Origin: Pectinatus sottacetonis
GTDB taxonomy: Bacteria > Bacillota > Negativicutes > Selenomonadales > Selenomonadaceae
DNA length: 64,000 bases
Reading direction: 5' to 3'
NCBI RefSeq assembly: GCF_015732155.1
Contig: NZ_WIQK01000001.1
Location: forward strand, 2,056,001 to 2,120,000
Shown: positions 36,356 to 43,759 of the stretch, one piece after another
Layout: the number at the start of each line of letters is the position of its first letter
Numbering within the stretch: the stretch's first letter is position 1
Position numbers and translations under genes: made by a program
The notes under the pieces: model-generated
The model's input: only the letters and a program-made list of their open reading frames with translations
Told to the model about the DNA's origin: nothing
Database searches by the model: none

Positions 36356-37024
36356 ATGATGAATTTATTAGTGGTAAATCCTACGAGTAATAAGCTTCTG
36401 GATAATAAGATTTATGACAGGGCTATTTATTCGGCGAAGATAACAGCAAGAAATAGTGAAGATCATACAAATATATCGGTTATTAATTTAGCAGAAGGAC
36501 CAAATGATTTTGCGGGCAGTTCTTTAGAAACTATACCGGAACTGCTTCTGGATATGTTAAGCCCGATAACTGATGTTTATGATGGTATTGTGGTAGCACA
36601 CAGTAGTGATATCGGGGTGGGATTTCTGCAGGAAAAATTAAGCAGAAATATTGTTGGTACAGGTTTTTCAGGAATATACACGGCGTTGTCATTAGGAAGT
36701 AATATAGGATTTTTTGTTAATGCTGCTGAACTGGGAGTGATCAAGACTACTATCGGTCTGTATGAAAAGAAATTTTCGTGTAATATAAAGTTTTTGCCTG
36801 TAGATGTTAATGAAGGTGAAGATAAAATGTTTTTTCATATGAAGATGCAGGCTGATAAGGCTTTGGCTGCCGGGACAATAGATACTTTTGTCATCGGAGA
36901 TGTAAATATGAGTTTTGCCATGAAACAGTTATTTGCGCAGTACCAGCTGCCGGTTATTGACGGGATAATGTCGGCTGTATCGGTGCTGGAAAATATCGTA
37001 TTCAATAAGAAATGGCTCAGATGA
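36356..37024 (+). CDS. Asp/Glu/hydantoin racemase-family protein lacking both catalytic cysteines
   Basis: A 222-residue protein of the Asp/Glu/hydantoin racemase superfamily. It opens NLLVVNPTSN, has the first active-site loop as VVAHSSDIGVG (about 80-90) and the second as FVIGDVNMSFA (about 180-190). In racemases these loops carry the two Cys acid/bases (ACFxDPG and LGCxGM); both are absent here. It may be a divergent isomerase or another activity. The strong AGGGAGGAAA site (36327-36336) fits a seven-codon frame (36336-36359) whose stop overlaps this ATG, suggesting coupled translation. Confidence 0.75.
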   Translation: MMNLLVVNPTSNKLLDNKIYDRAIYSAKITARNSEDHTNISVINLAEGPNDFAGSSLETIPELLLDMLSPITDVYDGIVVAHSSDIGVGFLQEKLSRNIVGTGFSGIYTALSLGSNIGFFVNAAELGVIKTTIGLYEKKFSCNIKFLPVDVNEGEDKMFFHMKMQADKALAAGTIDTFVIGDVNMSFAMKQLFAQYQLPVIDGIMSAVSVLENIVFNKKWLR

Positions 37025-37189
37025 TTTATACAGTGCCTGGTGTTTGGCATTATGATGATTAAAATTACTGGTGTTTATTCTGTGTTTATTTAGGATATTA
37101 TTTAAAGCTGGATTGTGGTAGGGAAATAGGCAGATCTGTGTTAGGTGATATGATGTGAATATAGCATATAATAACAGAGGAGAGATTTT

Positions 37190-37954
37190 TTGAAAAAATT
37201 TGTTTTGACGGGGCAGGTAGTAAATAATAAGCAAATAAGCAATGGTATTTATCATATGGCTGTCCATGCTCCTCAGATAGCAGAAGCTGCCCAGCCGGGA
37301 CAGTTCCTGCATGTGAAAAAACCGGATGGGGCTAATTTCCTGCGACGGCCTCTGGGTGTTGCTGATGTAGATAAAAGTCAGGGAACGGTTGGCATCATGT
37401 ATCGTATACTAGGGAAAGGAACAACAGAATTTTCCCGGATGGCGGCTGGTGATGAACTGAGTATAGTTGGTCCTATTGGTAATGGATTTGTTCTTAAGGA
37501 TGGTCAGCCGCTGATAGTCGGCGGCGGTATGGGAATGGCACCGCTTATTTATCTTGCAGATATGCTGAAGGATAAAAAGCCGATCGTGTTAATTGGCGGC
37601 AGAAATAAGGATGAAATATTCTGGCAGGAATATATGAAAAAATTTACGGACAGGATATATGTTACAACTGATGATGGCTCGGCAGGAGTTAAGGGTTTTA
37701 CAACAACATTGCTGCCGCAGCTTTTACAGAAAAACGTTGTAGATGATATTTATACCTGTGGCCCTGATATTATGATGCGGGGAATTGCGAAAATTGCTTA
37801 TGAATATGGTAAAACCTGTCAGGTTTCGCTGGAAAAACGTATGGCCTGCGGCATTGGTGTATGTCTGGGCTGTACTTTTCCCGGGAAGCAGAGTGGACGG
37901 CGGCGTAAAGTTTGTACGGAAGGGCCTGTTTTCCCGGCTGAGGAGGTTTTTTAA
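37190..37954 (+). CDS. pyrK: Dihydroorotate dehydrogenase electron-transfer subunit PyrK
   Basis: A 254-residue ferredoxin-reductase-like subunit passing electrons between NAD(H), FAD, a 2Fe-2S cluster and PyrD. FAD word RRPLGVAD (about 46), NAD-binding [14 protein letters not shown] (about 111-124) and the C-terminal cluster ligands in [13 protein letters not shown] plus KVCTEGPVF (about 218-249) are all visible. Start is TTG 37190 after GGAGAG. It overlaps PyrD by one base (TAATGG junction). As a class 1B enzyme it can run with NAD+ and, in some anaerobes, in the direction orotate to dihydroorotate. Confidence 0.92.
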   Translation: MKKFVLTGQVVNNKQISNGIYHMAVHAPQIAEAAQPGQFLHVKKPDGANFLRRPLGVADVDKSQGTVGIMYRILGKGTTEFSRMAAGDELSIVGPIGNGFVLKDGQPLIVGGGMGMAPLIYLADMLKDKKPIVLIGGRNKDEIFWQEYMKKFTDRIYVTTDDGSAGVKGFTTTLLPQLLQKNVVDDIYTCGPDIMMRGIAKIAYEYGKTCQVSLEKRMACGIGVCLGCTFPGKQSGRRRKVCTEGPVFPAEEVF

Positions 37955-38880
37955 TGGAGAAGAAAAAGATTTCACTGGCTGTGGATATTGGAAAACTGCA
38001 TTTAAAAAATCCGGTGATGGGAGCTTCGGGAACTTTCGGTTTTGGCAGGGAATATGAAGATTTTCTTGATGTCAATGAGATTGGTGCTATTGTTACGAAG
38101 GGAATAACGCCGCTTCCCCGGGCGGGAAATCCCGGAGTACGCATAGCGGAAACACCGTCGGGAATGCTGAATAGTATTGGCTTGGAAAATCCGGGACTGG
38201 ATGTTTTCATAAAAGAAATACTGCCTGAGATTAAACATTATGATACACCGGTCATTGTAAATATATCCGCCGGTACAGTAGAAGATTACGCTAAGATGGC
38301 ATATGCTCTTGATATTGACGGAGTCGATGCCTTGGAAGTAAATATTTCCTGCCCTAATGTTAAGGAAGGCGGTATCGTTTTTGGTACTGACCCTAAGTCG
38401 GCGGCAGCAGTTACTAAGGCTGTAAAGGGACATACTAAGAAAACTGTTATTGTCAAACTATCTCCTAATGTGACTGATATAGCAGTAATGGCAAAGGCTG
38501 TGGAAAATGCTGGAGCGGATGCTGTTTCACTCATAAATACACTTACTGGTATGGCAATAGATATAAATAAGAGGACGGTTTTACTGGGAAATGTTACGGG
38601 AGGACTTTCAGGCCCGGCAGTAAAGCCTGTTGCCTTGCGTATGGTATGGCAAGTGGCACAGGCGGTAAAAATTCCTATTATCGGTATGGGCGGAATAGCA
38701 AATGGAGAAGATGCAGTGGAATTTTTACTGGCAGGTGCTAGTGCTGTGGCAGTCGGAGCATATAATTTTATTGATCCGGCAGCAGTGAAGCATGCAGCAG
38801 ATGGAATAGAAGCTTATATGGAAAGTAATGGTATATGTAATTTGCTGGAAATTATCGGCAAAGTCAAAGTACAGGGCTGA
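37954..38880 (+). CDS. pyrD: Dihydroorotate dehydrogenase catalytic subunit, class 1B
   Basis: A 308-residue FMN enzyme interconverting dihydroorotate and orotate. It has [13 protein letters not shown] (about 18-30), substrate words NSIGLENPG (about 70-78) and [11 protein letters not shown] (about 130-140, with the class 1 catalytic Cys), the FMN Lys in VIVKLSPNV, and the phosphate loop [26 protein letters not shown]. Close fusion with PyrK (overlap) confirms class 1B. It is the last gene; a terminator follows 33 bases after the stop. No other pyr biosynthetic gene is in the window. Confidence 0.93.
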   Translation: MEKKKISLAVDIGKLHLKNPVMGASGTFGFGREYEDFLDVNEIGAIVTKGITPLPRAGNPGVRIAETPSGMLNSIGLENPGLDVFIKEILPEIKHYDTPVIVNISAGTVEDYAKMAYALDIDGVDALEVNISCPNVKEGGIVFGTDPKSAAAVTKAVKGHTKKTVIVKLSPNVTDIAVMAKAVENAGADAVSLINTLTGMAIDINKRTVLLGNVTGGLSGPAVKPVALRMVWQVAQAVKIPIIGMGGIANGEDAVEFLLAGASAVAVGAYNFIDPAAVKHAADGIEAYMESNGICNLLEIIGKVKVQG

Positions 38881-38912
38881 TAATAATATGTATTGAAAAC
38901 TCTATAGTGCAG

Positions 38913-38965
38913 AAAAATAAAAGGTCAGGACCATGTTTTACAATTGGTTTTGACCTTTTATTTTT
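38913..38965 (+). terminator. Terminator after pyrD
   Basis: Stem AAAAATAAAAGGTCA (38913-38927) with TGACCTTTTATTTTT (38951-38965), ending in a T-run. It ends the MFS-PyrD operon. Confidence 0.8.
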
Positions 38966-39037
38966 TAGGAATTTTATTAAATTAGTATTGTAGTAAAAAT
39001 AAAAAATAACTATAGTCAGTAGCCTTAACCTTATATG

Positions 39038-39083
39038 AATGCCGCTAAACCTGTAATTGCAATATAGGTTTAGCGGCATTTTT
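39038..39083 (+). terminator. Second terminator-like hairpin
   Basis: A 15-bp perfect stem AATGCCGCTAAACCT (39038-39052) with AGGTTTAGCGGCATT (39066-39080), followed by TTT. There is no gene between it and the pyrD terminator, so it may protect the DUF1659 unit from read-through or end a lost gene. Confidence 0.75.
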
Positions 39084-39108
39084 GTTATACTAGTTAATCG
39101 CTTAACTT

Positions 39109-39161
39109 TTGTCCGCCCTTAGAAGGGAGGGGAACCGCTTTAGCGGTGGCGGGTTGCATTC
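39109..39161 (+). repeat. Structured dispersed repeat, copy B
   Basis: TTTTGTCCGCCCTTAGAAGGG (from 39109), then CCGCTTTAGCGG (39135-39146) and TGGCGGGTTGCATT. It is the reverse complement of copy A (22420-22471) with a few changes. Both hairpins are kept (CCCTT-ag-AAGGG and CCGCT-tt-AGCGG). Confidence 0.75.
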
Positions 39162-39357
39162 TGCCATCTATCTATAGGATAAGTACGATAGTATAGACTG
39201 CTGAATACATTTTTTACAACGAAGGTTTCCAAATATTGTTTTCGGCTAAGAATATATAAGAATATAAAAATAAATACAAAAAATAAAAAAAGTTTAAAAT
39301 TTAAGTTGTATTTTTTGTTACTTAGGGCATGTATATAAGTGAAAGGAGGAATGCAGC

Positions 39358-39582
39358 ATGGCAGTAACAAAGACAGACCAAAGTACTAAGCTTATAGTCA
39401 ATGTACAGACAGGTGTAGATGCTAATGGTAAAGCTAAATATGGGCAGCGTAATTTTGCTTCCATCAATCCAGGCGTATCTGATGATGTTCTTTTAAGTAC
39501 AGGAAAAGCTTTAGGTACTTTACAGTCACATCAGCTCGGCACTATTATGCGTCAGGATGAATGTACTTTAAGTGAAGCGTGA
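39358..39582 (+). CDS. DUF1659 family small protein
   Basis: A 74-residue protein of the DUF1659 type, opening MAVTKTDQSTKLIVNVQTGVD and with the GKxKYGQRNFASINP word. Function is unknown across the family. It is almost always paired with a DUF2922 protein, as here (31 bases downstream). AAAGGAGG (39340-39347) is its ribosome site. The pair sits alone, downstream of two terminators and copy B of the repeat. Confidence 0.85.
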   Translation: MAVTKTDQSTKLIVNVQTGVDANGKAKYGQRNFASINPGVSDDVLLSTGKALGTLQSHQLGTIMRQDECTLSEA

Positions 39583-39612
39583 TTGTGACCGGGGCAGCAG
39601 GGAGGTGAAAAT

Positions 39613-39828
39613 ATGGCTGTAACTAAAAAGCTTCAGATGGTATTTGCTTTAGCGGATGGGAAGAAACTGACATATAGTCTGCCTGATCCTAAAGATGATA
39701 TCACAAAAGATGGTGTAGATGCAGTAATGAATGAAATGATCGCTAAAAATGTTATTGTAAAAGGCGGTGCTGCTGCATCTAAAATTGCTGAAACTTCTAT
39801 AAGGACAACTGAAACTGTTGCATTATAA
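39613..39828 (+). CDS. DUF2922 family small protein
   Basis: A 71-residue protein that opens MAVTKKLQMVFALADGKKLTYSLPDPKDDIT, the DUF2922 signature (F...DGK...S...P...LT), and ends TTETVAL. It is the partner of the DUF1659 gene, with which it shares the MAVTK start. Function is unknown. GGGAGGTG lies nine bases before the ATG. Confidence 0.85.
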   Translation: MAVTKKLQMVFALADGKKLTYSLPDPKDDITKDGVDAVMNEMIAKNVIVKGGAAASKIAETSIRTTETVAL

Positions 39829-40062
39829 AAGTTTTGGGGAAAGATTAATCCTATGCCTAAAGACAGTGGATTATAGAGTACGAAGAACCTTGCCGGCAAA
39901 ATGCCAGTTATGAGTTTTCTCAACTATATCTTATCTTTTACTCCGAGAAGAAGATTTTAGCTTTTTCTCGGAGTATATTTATGTTGGAGCGTTACAATCA
40001 ACTGGACAGATTTTATAAGATCATGTAAAAATAGAATACAAGAAATCGAAAGGAAGATTTAC

Positions 40063-40137
40063 ATGACAAGCAGACGCGAAAAAAGAGAATTTACAAATGA
40101 TTTTAAAGAATAAATGGTAAATTTATTCAATAATTAA
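40063..40137 (+). pseudogene. IS3-family orfA remnant
   Basis: MTSRREKREFTNDFKE, then TAA, then MVNLFNN and a stop. This is the beginning of an IS3-group orfA (compare the usual R.FT.EFK.Q.V.LY pattern); the stop stands where Gln is usual (CAA to TAA). The rest of the element is absent. Confidence 0.65.
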
Positions 40138-40159
40138 AGTTTAATCTTTATATAATGTA

Positions 40160-40188
40160 TTGACGTACGCTATTAAGTACGTTATAAT
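40160..40188 (+). promoter_or_regulatory. yefM-yoeB promoter with embedded operator
   Basis: TTGACG (40160-40165), a 17-base spacer and TATAAT (40183-40188). An inverted repeat ACGTAC-N8-GTACGT (40163-40182) fills the spacer, a good site for autorepression by the antitoxin. Confidence 0.85.
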
Positions 40189-40207
40189 ATCTGTAGAGGT
40201 GATTATT

Positions 40208-40456
40208 ATGCTAACAGCTAATGCTTCAAAATTCAGGAAGAATTTATATGGTACTCTTGAACAAGTTGCAAAATATAATCAAGTAGCAACAGTAAATACT
40301 AAAGATGGCGATGTTGTAATGATTAGTGCGGATGATTACAATAATTTAATGGAAACACTCTATATATCATCAGTCCCTGGACTAAAACAGGATTTATTAA
40401 AAGCAAAAAATGCACCGGATTCAGACTTTGTTAGCGAAGATGAGGTCGAATGGTAA
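40208..40456 (+). CDS. yefM: Phd/YefM-family antitoxin
   Basis: An 82-residue antitoxin. The N-terminal DNA-binding half is of the Phd/YefM type (ANASKFRKNLYGTLEQV; MISADDYNNLMETLYI at about 43-58), and the C-terminal tail (about 60-82) is acidic and would wrap the toxin. ATG 40208 after AGAGGTGA is chosen; the frame opens earlier but into the promoter. It neutralises the adjacent YoeB-like toxin and probably represses through the palindrome in the promoter. Confidence 0.9.
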   Translation: MLTANASKFRKNLYGTLEQVAKYNQVATVNTKDGDVVMISADDYNNLMETLYISSVPGLKQDLLKAKNAPDSDFVSEDEVEW

Positions 40457-40717
40457 GTGTATAAGATTCTATATCATAAGAAAACTGTTAAGGATATTCA
40501 AAAGCTAAAAGATGCTAATTTAGATAAAAAGGCAAAAAACATAATCGAAGTCATAAAAGAAAATCCTTTCCAGAATCCACCGCCGTATGAAAAGCTGGTA
40601 GGCGATTTAACCGGTTTTTATTCCAGGCGTATTAACGTACAGCATCGATTAGTTTATGATGTTGATGAAGAAAAAAAAATAGTTAAAATATATCGCATGT
40701 GGACGCATTATGAATAA
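40457..40717 (+). CDS. yoeB: YoeB-family mRNA interferase toxin
   Basis: An 86-residue ribosome-dependent endoribonuclease of the RelE/YoeB fold. The pattern KDIQKLK at the start, then NPFQNPPPYEKLVGDLTGFYSRRINVQHRLVYDV and a terminal RMWTHYE, is characteristic of YoeB (catalytic Glu in the centre, Arg and His in the RR.N..HR.VY segment, Tyr at the end). The GTG start follows the antitoxin stop with no gap. The gene looks intact. Confidence 0.92.
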   Translation: MYKILYHKKTVKDIQKLKDANLDKKAKNIIEVIKENPFQNPPPYEKLVGDLTGFYSRRINVQHRLVYDVDEEKKIVKIYRMWTHYE

Positions 40718-41124
40718 TATATTCAATATAGAAATTTTGAAACCGGGCATAATTGTTCAGTTCCATTTTATATGATAGTTAATAATGATGAATTAGAGAG
40801 TTCTCCAAGTTTTGTGTAAATGCTAAAAGTTAATATAAATTTAATAGTAATATATTTGAATGGCATCGCTTATAAAAGTGATGCCATTTAAATATTTCTG
40901 CTTGAAAGGTGTTCTTCAAAATAGATATTTTCTAAGCCGCCTATGCGGCGGATAATTTTTGATTGATTAGTTATTTATAAAAACTGTATTACAATGGTCC
41001 TATGTCAAGATTTAGTACAAAATAAAATGAGAAGTGTTTCATGTATAGGATTTTCTTATTTTGGCTTGTACTATTTTTATTCTAATACTAATCTGTGAAG
41101 AAAATGTTTGTGTTTGGCAGTTTT
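40718..41124. other. Gene-free stretch between YoeB and the DUF2292 gene
   Basis: No gene recognised. A hairpin TGGCATCGCTT (40861-40871) with AAGTGATGCCA (40876-40886) may end the toxin-antitoxin transcript. A smaller one (CCGC-ctat-GCGG, near 40937-40948) is followed by GATAATTTTT. Confidence 0.55.
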
Positions 41125-41472
41125 TTATATGCCTTCTCCATCCATACCAGTAAATTCCTGGAAACGGTGTTTTTCGGTTTTTTCAACCTGTACGACACGT
41201 CCTGATTTTATTACTATAACGATATTGCCAAATTCAAGGTTTTTAAGTTGTTCCTGGATTTTATTATAAACAGGCGTATAATTTACAGGTTTCGTATTTT
41301 TATGGTGCTGTTCGTATTTATTAAAGTCAGATAAACGTATTTTTTCATTCCTGACAATTTGCATTAAGCAGGAATTTTGTATTATTAAAGTTATTTCTCC
41401 GTGAAATATTTCTTTTAATAAATTGGTTATGATATTTATCTTTTTTGCATCCAGTTCTAATGTTTTAATCAT
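41125..41472 (-). CDS. Tandem DUF2292 (YezD-like) protein
   Basis: A 115-residue protein made of two DUF2292/YezD-like units. Each unit has a helix and the strand pair found in single-domain YezD proteins: ITNLLKEIFHGEITLIIQNSCLMQIVRNEKIRL (about 15-47) and IQEQLKNLEFGNIVIVIKSGRVVQVEKTEKHRF (about 72-104). Single-domain members are about 55-60 residues and often lie in sulfur-assimilation regions; this one is divergently placed next to the sulfur operon. Function is unknown. Confidence 0.78.
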   Translation of the reverse strand: MIKTLELDAKKINIITNLLKEIFHGEITLIIQNSCLMQIVRNEKIRLSDFNKYEQHHKNTKPVNYTPVYNKIQEQLKNLEFGNIVIVIKSGRVVQVEKTEKHRFQEFTGMDGEGI

Positions 41473-41646
41473 ATCTTTCCGTCCTTTTATTAATCATATA
41501 TTACATATAAAGTATGATTGTGCAATATCAACTATTATATTCATATATTTATTGGATGTCAAATGTTTATAAATTTTATATGTGCCAGGCATTAAAAATA
41601 GATGATATATATTAATATTAGGAGAAGTTTTTGAGAAAATAATTTA

Positions 41647-41675
41647 TTGACAGCTTGGTGTACTAATGGTATTCT
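41647..41675 (+). promoter_or_regulatory. Promoter of the sulfur operon
   Basis: TTGACA (41647-41652), a 17-base spacer, and TATTCT (41670-41675). The leader is about 100 bases long before the carrier gene. Confidence 0.75.
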
Positions 41676-41713
41676 ATAGCTATTATATTTGATGTTGACT
41701 GATTAGAAAACTA

Positions 41714-41764
41714 AAGGTCAAGATAAGCAGATTTTGATGTCTGTTTGTCTTGGCCTTTTTGTTT
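41714..41764 (+). terminator. Leader terminator/attenuator before the sulfur carrier gene
   Basis: An uninterrupted 18-bp helix (three GU pairs), AAGGTCAAGATAAGCAGA (41714-41731) with TCTGTTTGTCTTGGCCTT (41740-41757), an 8-base loop, then TTTGTTT. It lies between promoter and gene, so read-through must be regulated or partial. Confidence 0.8.
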
Positions 41765-41787
41765 ATTTATCTGGGAGGATGATACGT

Positions 41788-41919
41788 GTGAATATTACAG
41801 TAAATGGAGAAAATTTTGTTTTGGAAAGAAAGGTCAATGTTATTGAATTATTAGAAGTTACAAAGGCGCAGACGCCTGAATATGTAACAGTGCAGATAAA
41901 TAATGAAATTATTGATTAA
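41788..41919 (+). pseudogene. ThiS/HcyS-like sulfur carrier, cut off by the IStron
   Basis: Forty-three residues of a ThiS-like beta-grasp sulfur carrier (NITVNGENFVLERKVNVIELLEV, then VTVQINNEIID). A complete carrier is about 65 residues and ends in Gly-Gly, the thiocarboxylate site; here the frame stops at 41917-41919, where the TAA is supplied by the inserted element. The GTG at 41788 is preferred, since GGAGG (41774-41778) is nine bases upstream; ATG 41779 touches it. Next after the element come a JAMM peptidase, sulfite-reductase-like, TusA-like and MetY-like genes. Function as a carrier would require splicing of the insert, and even then the expected Gly-Gly end is not visible. Confidence 0.75.
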
Positions 41920-42480
41920 ATGGGAGCCGCACACTCGTGACTTCAGTCAGAGTTAGGCAACCAAACTAGTCAGTATGTATAGAAATATGCATATAGAGAT
42001 TGGCAAAGACCAATCCAATACTGCCTGAAATGCTGGAAACTCCTAAAGACAGCATAGCCACAACGCTAAGATGAAACAAGCTCAAACGTGACGGCGACGA
42101 AAGTAAAAAAAATATGCTGTATGGTGCAAGGTTAAACCCTAAACACTAAGAAAATGGACAATCAGCAGGAAAGCTCCGAACAGGAGAATCCCCAACGACT
42201 ATTCCTCTTGAGGGAAGTACAGCCAAGCGGCTGGAAGTGGGCAGACCTTAACGGATAATGCCGAAGGACAAGATATAGTCTGTGCTTTATGGAAACATAA
42301 AGGAGTTCATAAGAGAACCGCATGGGAAGCAGCGAGCCCGTGTGAACGACACCTCCCCCATACGACTAAAAAAGAACTTACGACTCTTATATATGTTACT
42401 GCAAAGAACTTGCTTTTCTAAAGCCTGCATGTTAAGTTTAAAATAATCAGGCAATAATCTTGTAAAGATAAAAAGAAAAG
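41917..42480 (+). ncRNA. Group I self-splicing intron core
   Basis: Between the insert's left end and tnpB lies a non-coding block with group I features. P7 is formed by GACTAT (42197-42202) in the word AACGACTAT and ATAGTC (42275-42280) in AAGATATAGTC. A P8-like hairpin TTCC-tcttga-GGGAA follows the first strand (about 42202-42216). The order and wording ACGACTAT ... GATATAGTCTG match the core of the phage T4 td intron as I remember it. A guide GTCAG (41946-41950) pairs with the 5' exon end TTGAT (41912-41916), giving the expected U-G at the splice site. A P4/P6-like region is around 42135-42190. Confidence 0.82.
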
Positions 42481-42489
42481 TGAGCAATC

Positions 42490-43599
42490 ATGGAAAAAGC
42501 CTTCAAATTTAGGATATACCCCAACAAAACACAAGAACTACTGCTGCAAAAAACATTTGGCTGCGTAAGATATGTTTTTAATCACTATCTCGACATGCGA
42601 ATCAAAGCATACAATAATGATAAAACCACACTTACCTATACCAAATGTTCCAGTAATTTAACGCAGTTGAAAAAAGAAAACACCTGGTTAAAAGAACCAG
42701 ATAAATGTTCCTTACAAAACGCGTTAAAAGACCTCGATACAGCTTACCAGAACTTCTTTAAACATAAAAAAGTTGGCTTTCCTAAATTCAAGACCAAAAA
42801 AAACAGGCATAAATCCTACAAAACAAACTTTACCAATAGCAACATTGAATTTCTGGGAACAAAAATAAAACTTCCCAAACTAGGTAAAGTAAAAATAAGA
42901 GATAAGCAAGTACCGCAGGGCAGAATCTTAAACGCAGTAATATCACAAACCCCTGATGGTAAATACTTTGTATCCCTATGCTGTACAGAAATAGAAAAAC
43001 CTGTTTTTAATCGTACTGACAACTATGTCGGTATCGACCTTGGCCTAAAAGAATTTGCAATCACCTCCGATGGTGATAAACATCCCCATCACAAATACCT
43101 GAAACAGTCACTACGAAAACTTGCCAAACTGCAAAAAAGCTTGTCCCGAAAAACAAAGGACAGCTCAAACAGGAACAAAGCAAGAATCAAAGTAGCAAGG
43201 CTGCAGGCACGTATTGCAAATCAGCGAAAAGATATGCTGCATAAACTATCTCATAAACTTATAGAAAACTACGATGTTATCTGCTTAGAAGACTTACAAA
43301 TAAATAACATGCTGAAAAACCACAAACTTGCCCGAAGTATTATAGATGCCAGCTGGTCAGAATTTACCCGCCAGCTAAAATATAAAGCTCAGTGGTATGG
43401 CAAAGAAATAGTACAAATAGACAAATTCTATCCATCAAGCCAGCTGTGCCATAATTGTGGTTACCAGAACAAAGAAATAAAAGACCTTACTATAAGAAAA
43501 TGGGAATGTCCTAACTGTAAAGCCCAGCATGACAGAGATATAAATGCCGCCATAAACATTCGCAATGAAGGACTAAGAATATTAAACATAACAGCGTAA
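42490..43599 (+). CDS. tnpB: TnpB RNA-guided nuclease (IS605 OrfB family)
   Basis: A complete 369-residue TnpB. The N-terminal domain begins [29 protein letters not shown]. The RuvC nuclease residues are present: Asp183 ([11 protein letters not shown]), Glu267 (ICLEDLQ) and Asp350 ([10 protein letters not shown]). A zinc ribbon is inserted between (CHNC about 320-323; CPNC about 340-343). With its right-end RNA it should cut DNA next to a target-adjacent motif and so keep the element in the population. Codon use is richer in CA/AAC than the neighbours, in keeping with an incoming element. It is expressed within the intron's 3' portion. Confidence 0.95.
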   Translation: MEKAFKFRIYPNKTQELLLQKTFGCVRYVFNHYLDMRIKAYNNDKTTLTYTKCSSNLTQLKKENTWLKEPDKCSLQNALKDLDTAYQNFFKHKKVGFPKFKTKKNRHKSYKTNFTNSNIEFLGTKIKLPKLGKVKIRDKQVPQGRILNAVISQTPDGKYFVSLCCTEIEKPVFNRTDNYVGIDLGLKEFAITSDGDKHPHHKYLKQSLRKLAKLQKSLSRKTKDSSNRNKARIKVARLQARIANQRKDMLHKLSHKLIENYDVICLEDLQINNMLKNHKLARSIIDASWSEFTRQLKYKAQWYGKEIVQIDKFYPSSQLCHNCGYQNKEIKDLTIRKWECPNCKAQHDRDINAAINIRNEGLRILNITA

Positions 43600-43718
43600 T
43601 AACATATATAAGAACCGTAGGAACTACGGGGATAGCCTGTGGAGATAATGTAAGACGTGCTTTTGGCGCAACTATCTATGAAGCAGGAACCCCGCGACTT
43701 TAGTCGTGGGAGGTTCAG
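43600..43718 (+). ncRNA. Right-end guide RNA (omega/reRNA) region
   Basis: The 119 bases after the tnpB stop contain CCGTAG-gaa-CTACGG (43613-43627) and a terminal hairpin around CGACT-tt-AGTCG (43694-43705), the layout of omega RNAs. The guide would be the flank directly downstream of the element (CGATTATGAACAGGCAAAAT from 43719), and the matching motif is the left-flank TTGAT. The same bases also form the intron's 3' end. Confidence 0.75.
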
Positions 43719-43759
43719 CGATTATGAACAGGCAAAATGTGAGGCTAAAGGGTGATGAA

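Larger units (their letters stand above)
41917..43718 (+). mobile_element. IStron: group I intron plus IS605-type tnpB element
   Basis: About 1.8 kb between the TTGAT (41912-41916) at its left and GTGGGAGGTTCAG at its right (to 43718). It contains group I intron core words in the first 560 bases, a complete tnpB, and an IS605-type right end with hairpins. This is the composition of the Clostridium IStrons (CdISt1 type), which insert as IS605 elements and leave the RNA by splicing. No tnpA is present, so movement needs a transposase elsewhere. The left boundary is fixed by sequence shared with the short copy at 23513; the right boundary is uncertain by a few bases. Confidence 0.85.

Noticed and set aside
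36929-37312. Minus-strand frame over the racemase/pyrK junction.
   Set aside because: It crosses the ends of two confident plus-strand genes and has no family signal.
43706-43759. Longer frame of the JAMM gene starting MGGSAIM in the IStron right end.
   Set aside because: The added residues come from the transposon end and right flank; family members start at the MIFLKQ position, and ATG 43760 has its own ribosome site. Kept only as part of the splice-junction finding.
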